Assembly: GCF_012271765.1 (NCBI RefSeq)
Contig: NZ_VRKO01000017.1
Location: forward strand, 1 to 64,000
DNA: 64,000 nucleotides
Origin: Erwinia rhapontici
Lineage (GTDB): Bacteria > Pseudomonadota > Gammaproteobacteria > Enterobacterales > Enterobacteriaceae
Direction of reading: 5' to 3'
Part shown: positions 37,886 through 47,471 of the stretch, one piece after another
Layout of the letters: each line of letters starts with the position of its first letter
Numbering within the stretch: position 1 is the first letter of the stretch
Notes under the pieces: model-generated
What the model was told of the DNA's origin: nothing
The model's input: the letters and a program-made list of their open reading frames with translations, nothing else
Databases searched by the model: none
Made by a program: the position numbers and the translations under genes

Positions 37886-38823
37886 GCCGGGGGATTTCCC
37901 TGGTAGACCTCAGCGAGGATGTCGCGCGCGCCGTTATCCAGCAGTTCCTCCGCCAGCGAAATACCCATTTTTTCTGCATCTGTACGTGGGCCGCGACGTT
38001 CACCGCGAACCATCAGGCTTCCGTCTGGCGCACCGACCAGCCCCCGTAGCCAGAGTTGATCGCCTTCCAGCAGCGCATAGCTGCCGATGGGCACCTGGCA
38101 ACCCCCTTCCAGTCGGGTATTCATCGCACGCTCTGCACGAACCCGGCAGGCGGTGTCGTCGTGATTCAGCGCAGACAATAGCCCAATAACCCAGACATCA
38201 TCGAGGCGGCATTCAATGCCCACCGCGCCCTGACCCACCGCCGGAAGAGATTCTTCAGCCGGCATGATCTGACGAATGCGATCGCCAAGGCCCAGACGTT
38301 TCAGCCCAGCCACGGCAAGGATAATGGCATCATATTCACCAGCATCCAGCTTGCCCAGGCGCGTGCCAACATTCCCGCGCAGCGAACGGATAATCAGATC
38401 CGGGCGACGTGCACTGATCTGACACTGGCGGCGCAGGCTGGACGTGCCGACAATCGCGCCCTGCGGTAAGTCATCGACAGACGCATAATGATGAGAAACA
38501 AAGGCATCATGCGGGTCTTCACGCTCGCAGATCGTGGTTAATCCCAGACCCGGCGGAAAATCGACCGGCACGTCTTTCATCGAATGCACGGCGATGTCGG
38601 CACGATCGGACAGCATGGCCTGTTCCAGTTCTTTAACGAACAGGCCTTTACCGCCGACTTTCGCCAGAGGAGTATCGAGGATCACATCCCCGCGTGTAAC
38701 CATAGGCACCAGCTCAACGCGCAGGCCTGGATGGGCGGCGATTAAACGTTGCTGAACATACTCTGCCTGCCATAGCGCGAGTGGACTTTGTCGGGTGGCA
38801 ATTCTTAAAATTTTGTCTAACAT
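37882..38823 (-). CDS. hemC: Porphobilinogen deaminase
   Basis: Joins four porphobilinogens to hydroxymethylbilane on a covalently bound dipyrromethane cofactor. The 313 residues equal E. coli HemC. The cofactor cysteine is C242 in [15 protein letters not shown]; other family blocks are [17 protein letters not shown] and [15 protein letters not shown]. First gene of hemCDXY, divergent from cyaA. Confidence 0.97.
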   Translation of the reverse strand: MLDKILRIATRQSPLALWQAEYVQQRLIAAHPGLRVELVPMVTRGDVILDTPLAKVGGKGLFVKELEQAMLSDRADIAVHSMKDVPVDFPPGLGLTTICEREDPHDAFVSHHYASVDDLPQGAIVGTSSLRRQCQISARRPDLIIRSLRGNVGTRLGKLDAGEYDAIILAVAGLKRLGLGDRIRQIMPAEESLPAVGQGAVGIECRLDDVWVIGLLSALNHDDTACRVRAERAMNTRLEGGCQVPIGSYALLEGDQLWLRGLVGAPDGSLMVRGERRGPRTDAEKMGISLAEELLDNGARDILAEVYQGNPPA

Positions 38824-38975
38824 GCTTGATACCGTTTTGATCGTTCACTGATTATCCTATCATTGAACCGGGAATGCTGTCAGTTAAACGGCGGTACACG
38901 GAGGTATTGCATCAGGTTGGTCGCAAAATGTGCTAAACTGTTAAGTAGCGCAACTTTCTTTACGGTCAATCTGCC

Positions 38976-38997
38976 AGGTGTTAGATTGATCACGTTT
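38976..38997. promoter_or_regulatory. CRP site in the cyaA promoter
   Basis: TGTTA-GATTGA-TCACG matches TGTGA-N6-TCACA in seven of ten positions. The stretch AGGTGTTA-ATTGATCACGTTT corresponds closely to the CRP site at the main E. coli cyaA promoter, where CRP-cAMP represses. It lies 119-140 bases before the cyaA start. Confidence 0.75.
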
Positions 38998-39059
38998 CCA
39001 GCAATAATCTGCACGACTATTTTTAAAGCAAGCGGCAGATTTCGGAAACCGAACTTTTA

Positions 39060-39088
39060 TATACCCTTGTTAGTCCAATAAGGGTATA
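39060..39088 (+). other. Hairpin in the cyaA leader
   Basis: TATACCCTT and AAGGGTATA are perfect 9-base arms around an 11-base loop. It ends 27 bases before the cyaA UUG start codon. No T-tract follows, so an mRNA structure or a protein-binding dyad is more likely than a terminator. Confidence 0.5.
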
Positions 39089-39115
39089 GGCACTGGGATA
39101 ATCAGGCGAGACGTC

Positions 39116-41671
39116 TTGTACCTCTACATTGAGACACTGAAACAGAGACTGGATGCCATTAACCAGCTGCGCGTTGATCGTGCGCTGGCGGCCATGGGGC
39201 CTGCGTTCCAACAGGTTTACAGTCTGCTGCCGACCTTATTACATTATCATCATCCGCTGATGCCGGGTTACTTCGAAGGTAACGTTCCACATGGCATCAG
39301 CTTTTACACGCCTGATGAAAGCCAAAAATTCTATCTGGATGATTTAGAAGGAAAATCCGGATCTGCCGCGGCGATCCCTCCACAGGGTGAAATGCCGATC
39401 ACCGGCGTCTACTCGATGGGCAGTACCTCATCCGTCGGTCAAAATGATACCTCCGATCTCGATATCTGGGTCTGCCATCAGTCATGGCTGGACAATGACG
39501 AGCGCCTGAGCCTGCAGAAAAAATGCACCCAGCTGCAAAAGTGGTGTGCGGCCATGGGCGTTGAAGTGAGCTTTTTCCTGATTGATGAAAACCGTTTCCG
39601 GCATAACGAAAGTGGCAGCCTCGGTGGTGAAGACTGCGGCTCCACTCAGCATATCCTGTTGCTGGATGAGTTCTATCGCACGGCGGTGCGCATGGCGGGG
39701 AAACGTATTCTGTGGAATATGGTGCCACGCGAAGAAGAAGAACATTACGACGACTATGTTATGTCGTTGTATCAACAGGGCGTGTTAACCCCTAACGAAT
39801 GGCTGGACCTCGGTGGTCTGGGTACGCTGTCGGCTGAAGAGTATTTCGGTGCCAGCCTGTGGCAGTTGTATAAAAGCATCGATTCGCCCTACAAAGCGGT
39901 GCTCAAAACGCTGCTGCTGGAGGCCTATTCCTGGGAATACCCTGCCACGCGTCTGCTGGCGATGGATATTAAACAACGCCTGCACGACGGTGAAATCGTC
40001 TCTTATGGGCTCGACCCCTACTGCATGATGCTGGAGCGGGTGACTCACTATCTCACCAGTATTGACGATCATGCTCGTCTTGACCTGGTGCGGCGTTGCT
40101 TCTATCTCAAAGTCTGTGAAAAACTGTCGATTTCAGCAGAAGACACGGGCTGGCGCCGCGAAATTCTTGGCCAGCTGGTTAAAGAGTGGGGCTGGGATAA
40201 TGCCCGCCTGGCGATGCTCGACAGCCGTGCCGACTGGAAAATAAGCCAGGTTCGAGAAGCCCATAATGAATTACTGGATGCGATGATGCAGAGCTATCGC
40301 AACCTGATTCGTTTTGCGCGCCGTAACAACTTAAGCGTCAGCGCCAGCCCGCAGGATATTGGCGTGCTGACGCGTAAGCTGTACGCGGCCTTTGAAGCTC
40401 TGCCAGGGAAAGTCACTCTGCTTAATCCGCAGATTTCCCCTGACCTGTCAGAATCACACCTGACCTTTATTCATGTGCCAAACGGCCGCGCTAACCGTGC
40501 AGGCTGGTATCTGTATAACCAGTCACCAGACATGAGTTCGATTATCAGCCATCAGCCGCTGGAATATAATCGCTACCTTAACAAGCTGGTGGCATGGGCA
40601 TGGTTTAACGGCCTGCTGACCAGCAAAACGCGGCTGCATATTAAAGGCAACGAGATCTGCGATCTGGCCCGTTTGCAGGAACTGGTGTCCGATGTTTCGC
40701 ATCACTTCCCGTTGCGTCTGCCTTCGCCTACGCCGAAAGCTCTTTACAGCCCGTGCGAGATCCGTCATCTGGCGATTATCGTCAATCTTGAATATGACCC
40801 GACGGCGGCATTCCGCAATCAGGTGGTGCATTTCGACTTCCGTAAGCTGGATGTGTTCAGTTTTGGTCAGCAGCAGCAGTGCCTGGTTGGCAGTGTCGAT
40901 CTGCTGTACCGCAACTCGTGGAATGAAGTGCGTACGCTGCATTTCAACGGCGAGCAGGCAATGATTGAAGCGTTGAAAACCATTCTGGGCAAAATGCACC
41001 AGGACGCCTCACCGCCAGATTCTGTGGAAGTGTTCTGCTATAGCCAGCACTTGCGTGGATTGATTCGTACCCGTGTGCAGCAGTTGGTGTCTGAATGCAT
41101 TGAACTGCGCCTTTCCAGCACTCGTCAGGAGCCAGGCCGATTCAAAGCCGTACGTGTAGCGGGACAGACATGGGGGCTGTTCTTTGAGCGCCTCAGTGTT
41201 TCGGTACAAAAGCTGGAAAATGCGGTCGAATTCTACGGTGCCATTTCCAATAATAAACTGCACGGCCTGTCGCTTAAGGTGGAAACGGATGAGGTACGCC
41301 TGCCTGCCGTGGTGAATGGCTATGCCAGTGAAGGCATCATTCAGTTCTTCTTTGAAGATACCCTGGACGATCACGGCTTCAATATCTATATCCTTGACGA
41401 AACAAACCGCGTTGAGGTGTATCACCATTGTGAAGGCAGTAAAGAGGAGCTGGTGCGTGATGTCAGCCGCTTCTACTCGTCCTCACACGATCGATTCACC
41501 TACGGTTCCAGTTTCATCAACTTCAACCTGCCGCAGTTCTATCAGATTGTGAAGGTGGAAGAGCGCTTCCAGGTGATTCCATTTCGCAGTCAGACTCTGA
41601 CGCAGCTCTGTGCTGCCGTACCGAATGATAGCGCCAGCGAAGAGAACGCACGACGCTATCAGATGCACTAA
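39116..41671 (+). CDS. cyaA: Class I adenylate cyclase
   Basis: Makes cAMP for CRP-dependent carbon regulation and is controlled by the PTS protein EIIA-Glc. The 851 residues (E. coli 848) have the catalytic N-terminal half with the nucleotidyltransferase motif [19 protein letters not shown] near residues 101-120, and the regulatory C-terminal half. The start is the rare codon TTG at 39116, giving (M)[16 protein letters not shown]. coli cyaA also starts with UUG, which keeps expression low. In E. coli a convergent cyaY follows; here it is missing. Confidence 0.97.
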   Translation: MYLYIETLKQRLDAINQLRVDRALAAMGPAFQQVYSLLPTLLHYHHPLMPGYFEGNVPHGISFYTPDESQKFYLDDLEGKSGSAAAIPPQGEMPITGVYSMGSTSSVGQNDTSDLDIWVCHQSWLDNDERLSLQKKCTQLQKWCAAMGVEVSFFLIDENRFRHNESGSLGGEDCGSTQHILLLDEFYRTAVRMAGKRILWNMVPREEEEHYDDYVMSLYQQGVLTPNEWLDLGGLGTLSAEEYFGASLWQLYKSIDSPYKAVLKTLLLEAYSWEYPATRLLAMDIKQRLHDGEIVSYGLDPYCMMLERVTHYLTSIDDHARLDLVRRCFYLKVCEKLSISAEDTGWRREILGQLVKEWGWDNARLAMLDSRADWKISQVREAHNELLDAMMQSYRNLIRFARRNNLSVSASPQDIGVLTRKLYAAFEALPGKVTLLNPQISPDLSESHLTFIHVPNGRANRAGWYLYNQSPDMSSIISHQPLEYNRYLNKLVAWAWFNGLLTSKTRLHIKGNEICDLARLQELVSDVSHHFPLRLPSPTPKALYSPCEIRHLAIIVNLEYDPTAAFRNQVVHFDFRKLDVFSFGQQQQCLVGSVDLLYRNSWNEVRTLHFNGEQAMIEALKTILGKMHQDASPPDSVEVFCYSQHLRGLIRTRVQQLVSECIELRLSSTRQEPGRFKAVRVAGQTWGLFFERLSVSVQKLENAVEFYGAISNNKLHGLSLKVETDEVRLPAVVNGYASEGIIQFFFEDTLDDHGFNIYILDETNRVEVYHHCEGSKEELVRDVSRFYSSSHDRFTYGSSFINFNLPQFYQIVKVEERFQVIPFRSQTLTQLCAAVPNDSASEENARRYQMH

Positions 41672-42003
41672 GATGCGATAGATTTTTATGCTGCCGATCC
41701 CCTTTGCGATGATTGAGTCCCCGTAGTATTGTTGATCATTTTTCACTCCATGCCGTCACCTCCCCCTGCGTATTATTTCGTAACGCTATGATTTGTCGTG
41801 CTTTATTTTATTTCCACCTATCATGATGTTTAATTTAAGCATCTTATGTTTGTCATCTATCAACTTGTTATTAATTGATTTATTTAATTGTGCGACATAT
41901 TATTTTTAGAAATTTGTAATGTGCGATATTAATGGTCGCAATTCTATTATTTTAAAATTTAGCGATACTTTTCATTATATATATAATTATTTTTTTCATT
42001 TAT
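41672..42003. other. AT-rich region between cyaA and the fimbrial operon
   Basis: About 330 bases without a credible gene. From about 41780 on it is strongly AT-rich with runs of A and T and an alternating TATATATA near 41977, far from the composition of neighbouring genes and like H-NS-bound regulatory DNA. GTGCGA occurs twice (41890 and 41921), with GTCGCA at 41935. No remnant of cyaY is visible on either strand. Confidence 0.6.
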
Positions 42004-42033
42004 TTGTTTTTATGTAGTAGGGTTTGTCATAAT
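42004..42033 (+). promoter_or_regulatory. Candidate promoter of the fimbrial operon
   Basis: TTGTTT at 42004-42009 and CATAAT at 42028-42033 with an 18-base spacer; TG at 42025-42026 forms an extended -10. A start near 42040 would give a leader of about 140 bases with the hairpins at 42093-42133. Confidence 0.5.
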
Positions 42034-42092
42034 ACGTCCATCAATTTTGGATGTGTTGGCTATATTTCAACTACTAGCAAGCGAGAGGCGTT

Positions 42093-42133
42093 TTGCCTGT
42101 AATTTATATTACAGGCAAGGTGCTTTACACCTT
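42093..42133 (+). promoter_or_regulatory. Double hairpin in the pilin mRNA leader
   Basis: TTGCCTGTAAT/ATTACAGGCAA is a perfect 11-base stem with a TTAT loop. AAGGTG/CACCTT is a second stem with a CTTTA loop that shares the last two A of the first. They can stack or compete. No riboswitch class that I know fits. It may stabilise the pilin mRNA or control translation. Confidence 0.55.
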
Positions 42134-42178
42134 GGGGGGATGGTCATCATGAAGGTGACTTAGTTAAATATATTATGG

Positions 42179-42718
42179 ATGAATATCATGAAACTCAGCA
42201 ATATTGCACTTGCAATGGCAATGACTCTTTCTTTCGCCGGTGCTGCACACGCTGCGACTAAAACTGATTCAGTTTCTAAGAAAATTACGCTGACCGCACA
42301 GATTAACGATGGCATGTTTGTATCCAAGCCAGATGGTTCTTCTTGGTATAACACCGAAGAGCTGGAACCGACTGATTACAAACAGAAGAAATTCTCTAAA
42401 GTGCTGCCTATTCGTGTGTGGACTAAGAATGCTGACTTTAATATTTCCCTGGCTCAGGACCTGAAATTGGCCGGCCCTAATTATGAAATGTTGAACCCAG
42501 TGGTAACTCTTGGCTCTGCTCAGGGTGACCTTGCAGTAAAATATGGCACGGCACAGAAAGTGACCCAAACCGTACAGACTGCTGATGGCTTTGACGCTAT
42601 TTACAACCTGACCGTCACTGTTGATGCACCTGCTACTCCTGCTGATGGCAAACCAAGCCTGAATGGTAGCTACAGCGGTGATCTGGTTATGCTTTTTGAG
42701 CCATCAACGGGTTCGTAA
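42179..42718 (+). CDS. CS1-type fimbrial major subunit
   Basis: Structural pilin of the alpha-fimbriae (CS1/CFA-I, cable pilus) class, exported by Sec and polymerised by its own chaperone and usher. The 179 residues begin with a signal peptide (MKLSNIALAMAMTLSFAGAAHA, cleavage probably after AHA). The mature part starts ATKTDSVSKKITLTAQI and ends in SGDLVMLFEPSTGS, the C-terminal pattern of this family, and contains no cysteine, unlike type 1 pilins. The second ATG at 42188 is an equally good start. First gene of the seven-gene operon, with a terminator right behind it. Confidence 0.85.
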   Translation: MNIMKLSNIALAMAMTLSFAGAAHAATKTDSVSKKITLTAQINDGMFVSKPDGSSWYNTEELEPTDYKQKKFSKVLPIRVWTKNADFNISLAQDLKLAGPNYEMLNPVVTLGSAQGDLAVKYGTAQKVTQTVQTADGFDAIYNLTVTVDAPATPADGKPSLNGSYSGDLVMLFEPSTGS

Positions 42719-42739
42719 GAGTCAGCGATAGCTTAGTTT

Positions 42740-42766
42740 AACCCCGGTTAGACCGGGGTTTTTTTT
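42740..42766 (+). terminator. Terminator between major pilin and usher genes
   Basis: AACCCCGGT, TAG and ACCGGGGTT followed by eight T. Such a leaky stop behind the pilin gene gives far more pilin than usher mRNA, which suits the stoichiometry of a pilus. Confidence 0.9.
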
Positions 42767-42796
42767 GCATTGACTACCTGGTAGAGGAATATGGAT

Positions 42797-45067
42797 ATGA
42801 CTCACCGAAAAATAAACAGCTTACTTTATAAAGGGTGGGTCTTTGTTTTTTTTGCAATGAACTCCCCGGGTTCGTTCGCCCAGATGAAGATCTCTTATAA
42901 TGTACCTGCTGGGTTTAGTGCTTCAGATTTAGAGGATGATGCGCGTTATTTAGCAACGTTTAACGGCAATACATTGCCGGACTTTATTATTATTTCCCGG
43001 CAGGACGGTAAATTAACATTTAATCAACGAAAATATCTCAGTAATGGCGTGGGGGTTGAAGATATTGCTACGCTGAGGAAAATATTTGAGAATTTTGACT
43101 ACCAAAAATGTCATAACGGCTGTGATTTAACGCTGGAAGGCTATCGTGTCTCTGTCGATAAAGTTAAACGCACCATAACCATTCGTGATGCGAATAGTGA
43201 TTATATTGTGCCGGCCACAAATTTTGGTCTGGTCCATAATCAGTCGGTTGACCTGCGTGCCTCTTCTGAGAGTTATCGCGCAATGAACATTAACGGTAAT
43301 GCCTGGCTTGGGCTGCCCTCTCAGTCCTTTGGTTTTCTTAGTTGGTATGCCAGCCGTACAGAAAGAGAGAATCAGAGCGCTGATACGCAGGGTGTTTCAT
43401 CCTGGTATATGCAGAAAAATTTCGCTGACATCTATGTTCGAACGGGTAAACAAAACAGCGTTGATTACTCATCCGGTTCGATCAGTACGCTGCTGACCAG
43501 CGGTTTTAACCAGTTTTTTACTGTGGGAAGTCAAGCTCACCTGTTAAGTAACCCGAATAAGGGGTCACTGGTGCTGTATGCCACCTCGGAAGGTAACTAC
43601 GAGTTTTATCGTAACGGCCGTATGTTGCTTAAGCGCCCGGCAGTCCTGGGGCGAAATGAGATCGATTTTTCCGATCTACCTGGTGGTTATTACCCACTGG
43701 AGATCAGATTGGTTGACCATAATGGCCGGCTGATAAAAAAAGAAGAGCGAGAAGTTAATAACGTTAACTTTGGCAGCGGGCGGAATGCCTGGAGCCTGAC
43801 CGCTGGCCGCGAAGCACAGACCAATCTGTCGATGTTGCAGGCATCCTGGAGCCAGGATATGCGCTGGTTCTTTGTGAATACCTCCATGATACATGGTGAT
43901 AAAGGCAAATGGGCGGCAGAGCTGAATCTTACGCGCTCCATTGTAACGGGACTGTTCCAGGTGATCCCAACGTTAGGGGTGTTGAGCGGTGAAAAGAAAA
44001 CCGGGGGTTACGTCAGCATGAGTGCCACCAGCGAGAAACTTGGCACGCTGTCCCTAAGCCGTTACCAGAATAATCAGGTATCCCATTTTTATGCCGGGTC
44101 CAGTAGTACCAGCCTTTCTTACAGCTATCTGCTGAAAGGGGCGATGTTAAGTTACAGCTACAGGCGCTATTCGAATAGCGAACAGCAGCAGGCCGAAGTG
44201 CGCTGGAACTATCGTCCGAACGGACTGTGGGCCAACTTTGCCCTGGGCATACAGAAGGGCGGTTACCAGCAGTCATCGGGGAATTATGGTGTTTACCTGA
44301 ATACCAGTTGGACGCTGAACAACTCACAGGCCAGCTTCAGCGCAGCTCGTTCTGGCGGACAAACGCAGTTGAGTGGCGATTACCGTAAAACCTTCGACGA
44401 TGATTTCGGCGAAACCACTGCGGGCACCACTGTCAACCGCATTGGTAATGACACCAACGTTAATCTCTATGCCAGTCGTTCCGGTACCCGTGGTGATGCT
44501 TCACTTAACGTCGGGCATGACAAAAACAGTACCAATGGTGATTTCAACTATAGCGGCATGATCGCGGCGAATGCTCAGGGCATTGCTCTGGGGCGCTACA
44601 GCTATAGCGGCGCGGCCATGATGCTGGAGACACCAAAAATTGACGCGCTGGATTATGGCTTTAGCGTTGAAGGTGCACCTGTTGCCGGCGGGCATCGCTA
44701 TGCCATTCCGCTGAAACAGTATACCGATATCCCGTATGCACAGGTCATGACCCGCAGCAACGATATGGATATGAACATTGAAATCCCGGCCAACATTGTG
44801 CGTTCGCACCCAGGACAGGTTTATAACGCTAAAGCAACGGTCGATATCAACCTGTTGTACAACGGCTTTATGAAAACCGTACAGGGGCTTCCCGTCAGCG
44901 GCGTCATTTCTGAAACCGGGGATAACGTTTATCAGAACGGTCTGTTCTCTATTGCCAGTAAAGGCGTACTGCAACAAGTGACGGTCGATGGCAAGCAGGG
45001 GAGTTTCCGCTGCGACTTAACCAAACCCAGAGGCAATGATTACCCCTGTGTGCCGTTGCGGCCTTAA
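42797..45067 (+). CDS. CS1-type fimbrial outer-membrane usher
   Basis: Outer-membrane assembly protein of the CooC/CfaC/TcfC family, through which subunits are secreted and ordered. The 756 residues begin with a signal peptide (ending about SPGSFA-QMK), followed by an N-terminal domain with the pair C-HNGC, a long beta-barrel rich in Ser, Tyr and Asn, the plug/linker segment GSLVLYATSEGNYEFYRNGR, and a C-terminal domain with conserved cysteines (FRCDLTKPRGNDYPC). I choose the ATG at 42797, eight bases after AGAGGA; the ATG at 42791 is too close. It appears shorter than CooC-type ushers (about 870 residues, from memory). Confidence 0.85.
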   Translation: MTHRKINSLLYKGWVFVFFAMNSPGSFAQMKISYNVPAGFSASDLEDDARYLATFNGNTLPDFIIISRQDGKLTFNQRKYLSNGVGVEDIATLRKIFENFDYQKCHNGCDLTLEGYRVSVDKVKRTITIRDANSDYIVPATNFGLVHNQSVDLRASSESYRAMNINGNAWLGLPSQSFGFLSWYASRTERENQSADTQGVSSWYMQKNFADIYVRTGKQNSVDYSSGSISTLLTSGFNQFFTVGSQAHLLSNPNKGSLVLYATSEGNYEFYRNGRMLLKRPAVLGRNEIDFSDLPGGYYPLEIRLVDHNGRLIKKEEREVNNVNFGSGRNAWSLTAGREAQTNLSMLQASWSQDMRWFFVNTSMIHGDKGKWAAELNLTRSIVTGLFQVIPTLGVLSGEKKTGGYVSMSATSEKLGTLSLSRYQNNQVSHFYAGSSSTSLSYSYLLKGAMLSYSYRRYSNSEQQQAEVRWNYRPNGLWANFALGIQKGGYQQSSGNYGVYLNTSWTLNNSQASFSAARSGGQTQLSGDYRKTFDDDFGETTAGTTVNRIGNDTNVNLYASRSGTRGDASLNVGHDKNSTNGDFNYSGMIAANAQGIALGRYSYSGAAMMLETPKIDALDYGFSVEGAPVAGGHRYAIPLKQYTDIPYAQVMTRSNDMDMNIEIPANIVRSHPGQVYNAKATVDINLLYNGFMKTVQGLPVSGVISETGDNVYQNGLFSIASKGVLQQVTVDGKQGSFRCDLTKPRGNDYPCVPLRP

Positions 45068-45089
45068 ATTTTAATGAGTGAGAATATTT

Positions 45090-45791
45090 ATGCCTAAAAA
45101 ATTATTGCTGACCATGCTGGCGATACCCGCGATGGTCGGTGGGTTACTGTTTTCAGCCCCAGCGGCACTCGCCGACGGAGAACTGATGGTTCTCCCGGTC
45201 AGTACACGTCTGTTTAACGCCCATCCGCAGATGATCAAAGTACGTAATGTCGGCGATTCTCCGCTCTATCTCTCCGTAAGACTGGAGAAAGTGATGAATC
45301 CTGGCATGTATCCTGAAAAGAAAATCATGATGCGCGACCTGCCTCATCCGGGCGTGCTGGCAACGCCAGAAAAGCTGACCCTGGGACCTAATCAGAGCCG
45401 CGATATTCGCCTGACGTCGCTTGAAGAGCCCACGCAGGAAGGCGTATACCGCCTGTATATCACCCCGGTACATTCGCTCCAGGTGAAAGATGCGCCACAG
45501 GATAAAATCACCGCACCCATGAGTGTCGCTATTGGATATGGCGTGCTGGTGCGCCATATGCCTGTGCCACGAAATCAGAAAAGCAGCTGGACACACCGCT
45601 GCGAAGGCAAACAAATCATCCTGACCAACAGTGGAAATATCCGGGTCCGCTTGTCGGATATGAAATTCACCCCAGCAAATAAGAAAAATCCGGCCACTGT
45701 CGGTCTTTTCCCAGGCGTACCGCAGTCATTTACCGCCAGTCAGATTGTCATGAATGTTGACGATGAACCGACAACCCTGAGCTGCCCGTGA
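45090..45791 (+). CDS. Fimbrial chaperone 1 (CooB-like)
   Basis: Periplasmic chaperone of the alternate chaperone/usher pathway, 233 residues, with two immunoglobulin-like domains. A signal peptide ends near SAPAALA. The first domain holds MVLPVSTRLFNAHPQMIKVRNVGDSPLYLSV and the SIGYGVLVRHMP strand; the second has a pair of cysteines (HRCEGKQIIL, TLSCP). It should cap the major pilin. The ATG at 45090 precedes a good signal peptide; an upstream GTG at 45078 is possible. Its stop codon overlaps the next start. Confidence 0.85.
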   Translation: MPKKLLLTMLAIPAMVGGLLFSAPAALADGELMVLPVSTRLFNAHPQMIKVRNVGDSPLYLSVRLEKVMNPGMYPEKKIMMRDLPHPGVLATPEKLTLGPNQSRDIRLTSLEEPTQEGVYRLYITPVHSLQVKDAPQDKITAPMSVAIGYGVLVRHMPVPRNQKSSWTHRCEGKQIILTNSGNIRVRLSDMKFTPANKKNPATVGLFPGVPQSFTASQIVMNVDDEPTTLSCP

Positions 45792-46264
45792 TGCGTTTGC
45801 TGTTGAGCGTACTACTCGGTTTATGCCTGTTGAACAATACGTCGCAGGCAGCGGGTGTGCTGCGCATTTCACTCAGCGAGATGACCCTGGGCGGGCCAGA
45901 CCGTGTGGGAAAACTGATGGTGAAAAATACGGGTGATTCTCCGCTGTATCTTGATGTCACCCAGGAGCAGGTGCAAACGCCTCTGACAGACCCTGAAGTA
46001 CGTATACCTGTGGGCAACGTTGCCGCTCCCTCGCTGTTGATTAGCCCGATGCGTCTGGCGCTGGGGCCCCAGCAAGAGAGGGAAATCAATGTGAAAGAAC
46101 TCCGTAAGCCTGCACAGCGAAAAATTTGGCGCGTGACTTTTCGTCCGCGTGAAAATATCAGCGTACAGGGGGTGACGACGGAGAATACCCTGGTGCCTTT
46201 GGCGGTCAGTATCGGTTATGGGGTGGTGATTTATCAACTGGGTGCTTCAGTGGGTAACAAATAA
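45791..46264 (+). CDS. Short fimbrial chaperone 2, single domain
   Basis: A 157-residue protein with a signal peptide (MRLLLSVLLGLCLLNNTSQA) and one immunoglobulin-like domain very like domain 1 of the upstream chaperone: KLMVKNTGDSPLYLDVTQEQ and the closing strand SIGYGVVIYQLG. It then ends, so the whole second domain is lacking. The frame is clean, overlaps the upstream gene (TGATG) and is followed by a new ribosome binding site and gene, so it looks like a natural short protein, not decay. It may hold a particular subunit or act with another chaperone. Confidence 0.8.
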   Translation: MRLLLSVLLGLCLLNNTSQAAGVLRISLSEMTLGGPDRVGKLMVKNTGDSPLYLDVTQEQVQTPLTDPEVRIPVGNVAAPSLLISPMRLALGPQQEREINVKELRKPAQRKIWRVTFRPRENISVQGVTTENTLVPLAVSIGYGVVIYQLGASVGNK

Positions 46265-46279
46265 CGCAGGGGAAACGTA

Positions 46280-46816
46280 ATGATATCAAAAATGAAGATA
46301 GCGCCACTGCTGCTTTGTTTGTTGCCGGGCCTGAGCCAGGGGGCAGACATAGAGCTCAAAGGAAAATTTACCAGTAAAATTAGCGCTCATGTGATCAAAG
46401 AGAATAATCTGTTTGTTACCGATGAAAAAGGGACTTGGTACGATCAGGGTCTACAGCTTGAGCAGCTTGGGGCGTTTGACACGCCTTATTCGGTTGCAGC
46501 GCCGCTGCGAATTACGTCCAGTAGTGGAACCTTTCAGGCCAGTCTGGCGCTGCCGCTGACGTTACAAAACAAAAATAAGCCTGAACTGTTGTTCCGTAAT
46601 ATAAAAGTCGTTATGGGGGCGATGGATTCTCCGGTACAGGAGCTGACGGCAACGACTAAAGTGACCTTTTCCAATCCCCCACCGGTAAACGATGAAGATA
46701 CCATTGGGCACTATCTGATCAATATTTCAGGTTACCCGCCTGCCGGAGACTTTAAGTCCGTGGGGGGAACTTACAGCGGCGTGCTGTCATTACTCTTTGA
46801 GCCAGTGGTGGAATAA
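46280..46816 (+). CDS. CS1-type fimbrial minor subunit
   Basis: A 178-residue homologue of the first pilin of the operon, with signal peptide MKIAPLLLCLLPGLSQGA. Shared features are the start of the mature part (IELKGKFTSKISAHVI versus KKITLTAQI), a central WYD/WYN motif (GTWYDQGLQLEQL versus SSWYNTEELEPT) and the C-terminal GGTYSGVLSLLFEPVVE. It lies late in the operon, so low expression is expected; probably a minor or base subunit. Confidence 0.8.
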   Translation: MISKMKIAPLLLCLLPGLSQGADIELKGKFTSKISAHVIKENNLFVTDEKGTWYDQGLQLEQLGAFDTPYSVAAPLRITSSSGTFQASLALPLTLQNKNKPELLFRNIKVVMGAMDSPVQELTATTKVTFSNPPPVNDEDTIGHYLINISGYPPAGDFKSVGGTYSGVLSLLFEPVVE

Positions 46817-47460
46817 TGTTTAGATCGCTATTAGCAACGTTGATATTACTCTTCGGTTTTCCTGTCTGTGCAGTGATTGATTTGGTACCAAAAATGATTG
46901 ATGTTGACGGGGACAATATTGCCAAAATGATCCTCGTCAACAAAAGTGACCATGTAGAATACGTTACCGTCACCCTTTCAAAACTGATCAACCCCGGTGT
47001 GCCGTATGACAAAGAAATACTTGAGCCGGTGGGGATGGCGCGCAACCCGCAGCTCTATGCCTATCCGTTCAAACTGTCCCTTGCACGCGGTCAGTCAAAA
47101 ACAATTAATCTCAAGCCGCTGGCCGCTGTTACGCAGGAAACCGTTTACCGACTGGATGTAAAGCCGTCCACTGAAATATCCGGCAACGGGATAGCAAATC
47201 TTGCTGCTGGCGTGGCGGTTAACCTGAGTTTTAGTGCGTTGGTACGCCAGCTGCCAGAAAAAAAGATCAGCACCCTGAGCGCCGTATGCCGCGCGAATAC
47301 CATTACGCTGACGGCGACGGGCACCACGCGTTATCAGGCAAAAAACATTAAAATTGATAGCAGAATAGTGGATGATTTTAATGTCTATCCCGGCACACCA
47401 CAGATGATACCCGGTGAAAAGATAGACATGGATGGAAAATATTGGTGCAATCGTCAATAA
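46816..47460 (+). CDS. Fimbrial chaperone 3
   Basis: Third chaperone of the operon, 214 residues. A signal peptide (MFRSLLATLILLFGFPVCA) is followed by domain 1 (AKMILVNKSDHVEYVTVTLS, SLARGQSKTINLKPL) and domain 2 with two cysteines (SAVCRANTITLTATGT, KYWCNRQ). It is only distantly like chaperone 1, so it is no recent duplication. It lies between the minor pilin and the adhesin and may be dedicated to one of them. The start codon overlaps the previous stop (TAATG). Confidence 0.82.
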   Translation: MFRSLLATLILLFGFPVCAVIDLVPKMIDVDGDNIAKMILVNKSDHVEYVTVTLSKLINPGVPYDKEILEPVGMARNPQLYAYPFKLSLARGQSKTINLKPLAAVTQETVYRLDVKPSTEISGNGIANLAAGVAVNLSFSALVRQLPEKKISTLSAVCRANTITLTATGTTRYQAKNIKIDSRIVDDFNVYPGTPQMIPGEKIDMDGKYWCNRQ

Positions 47461-47471
47461 GGATAAAAGGA

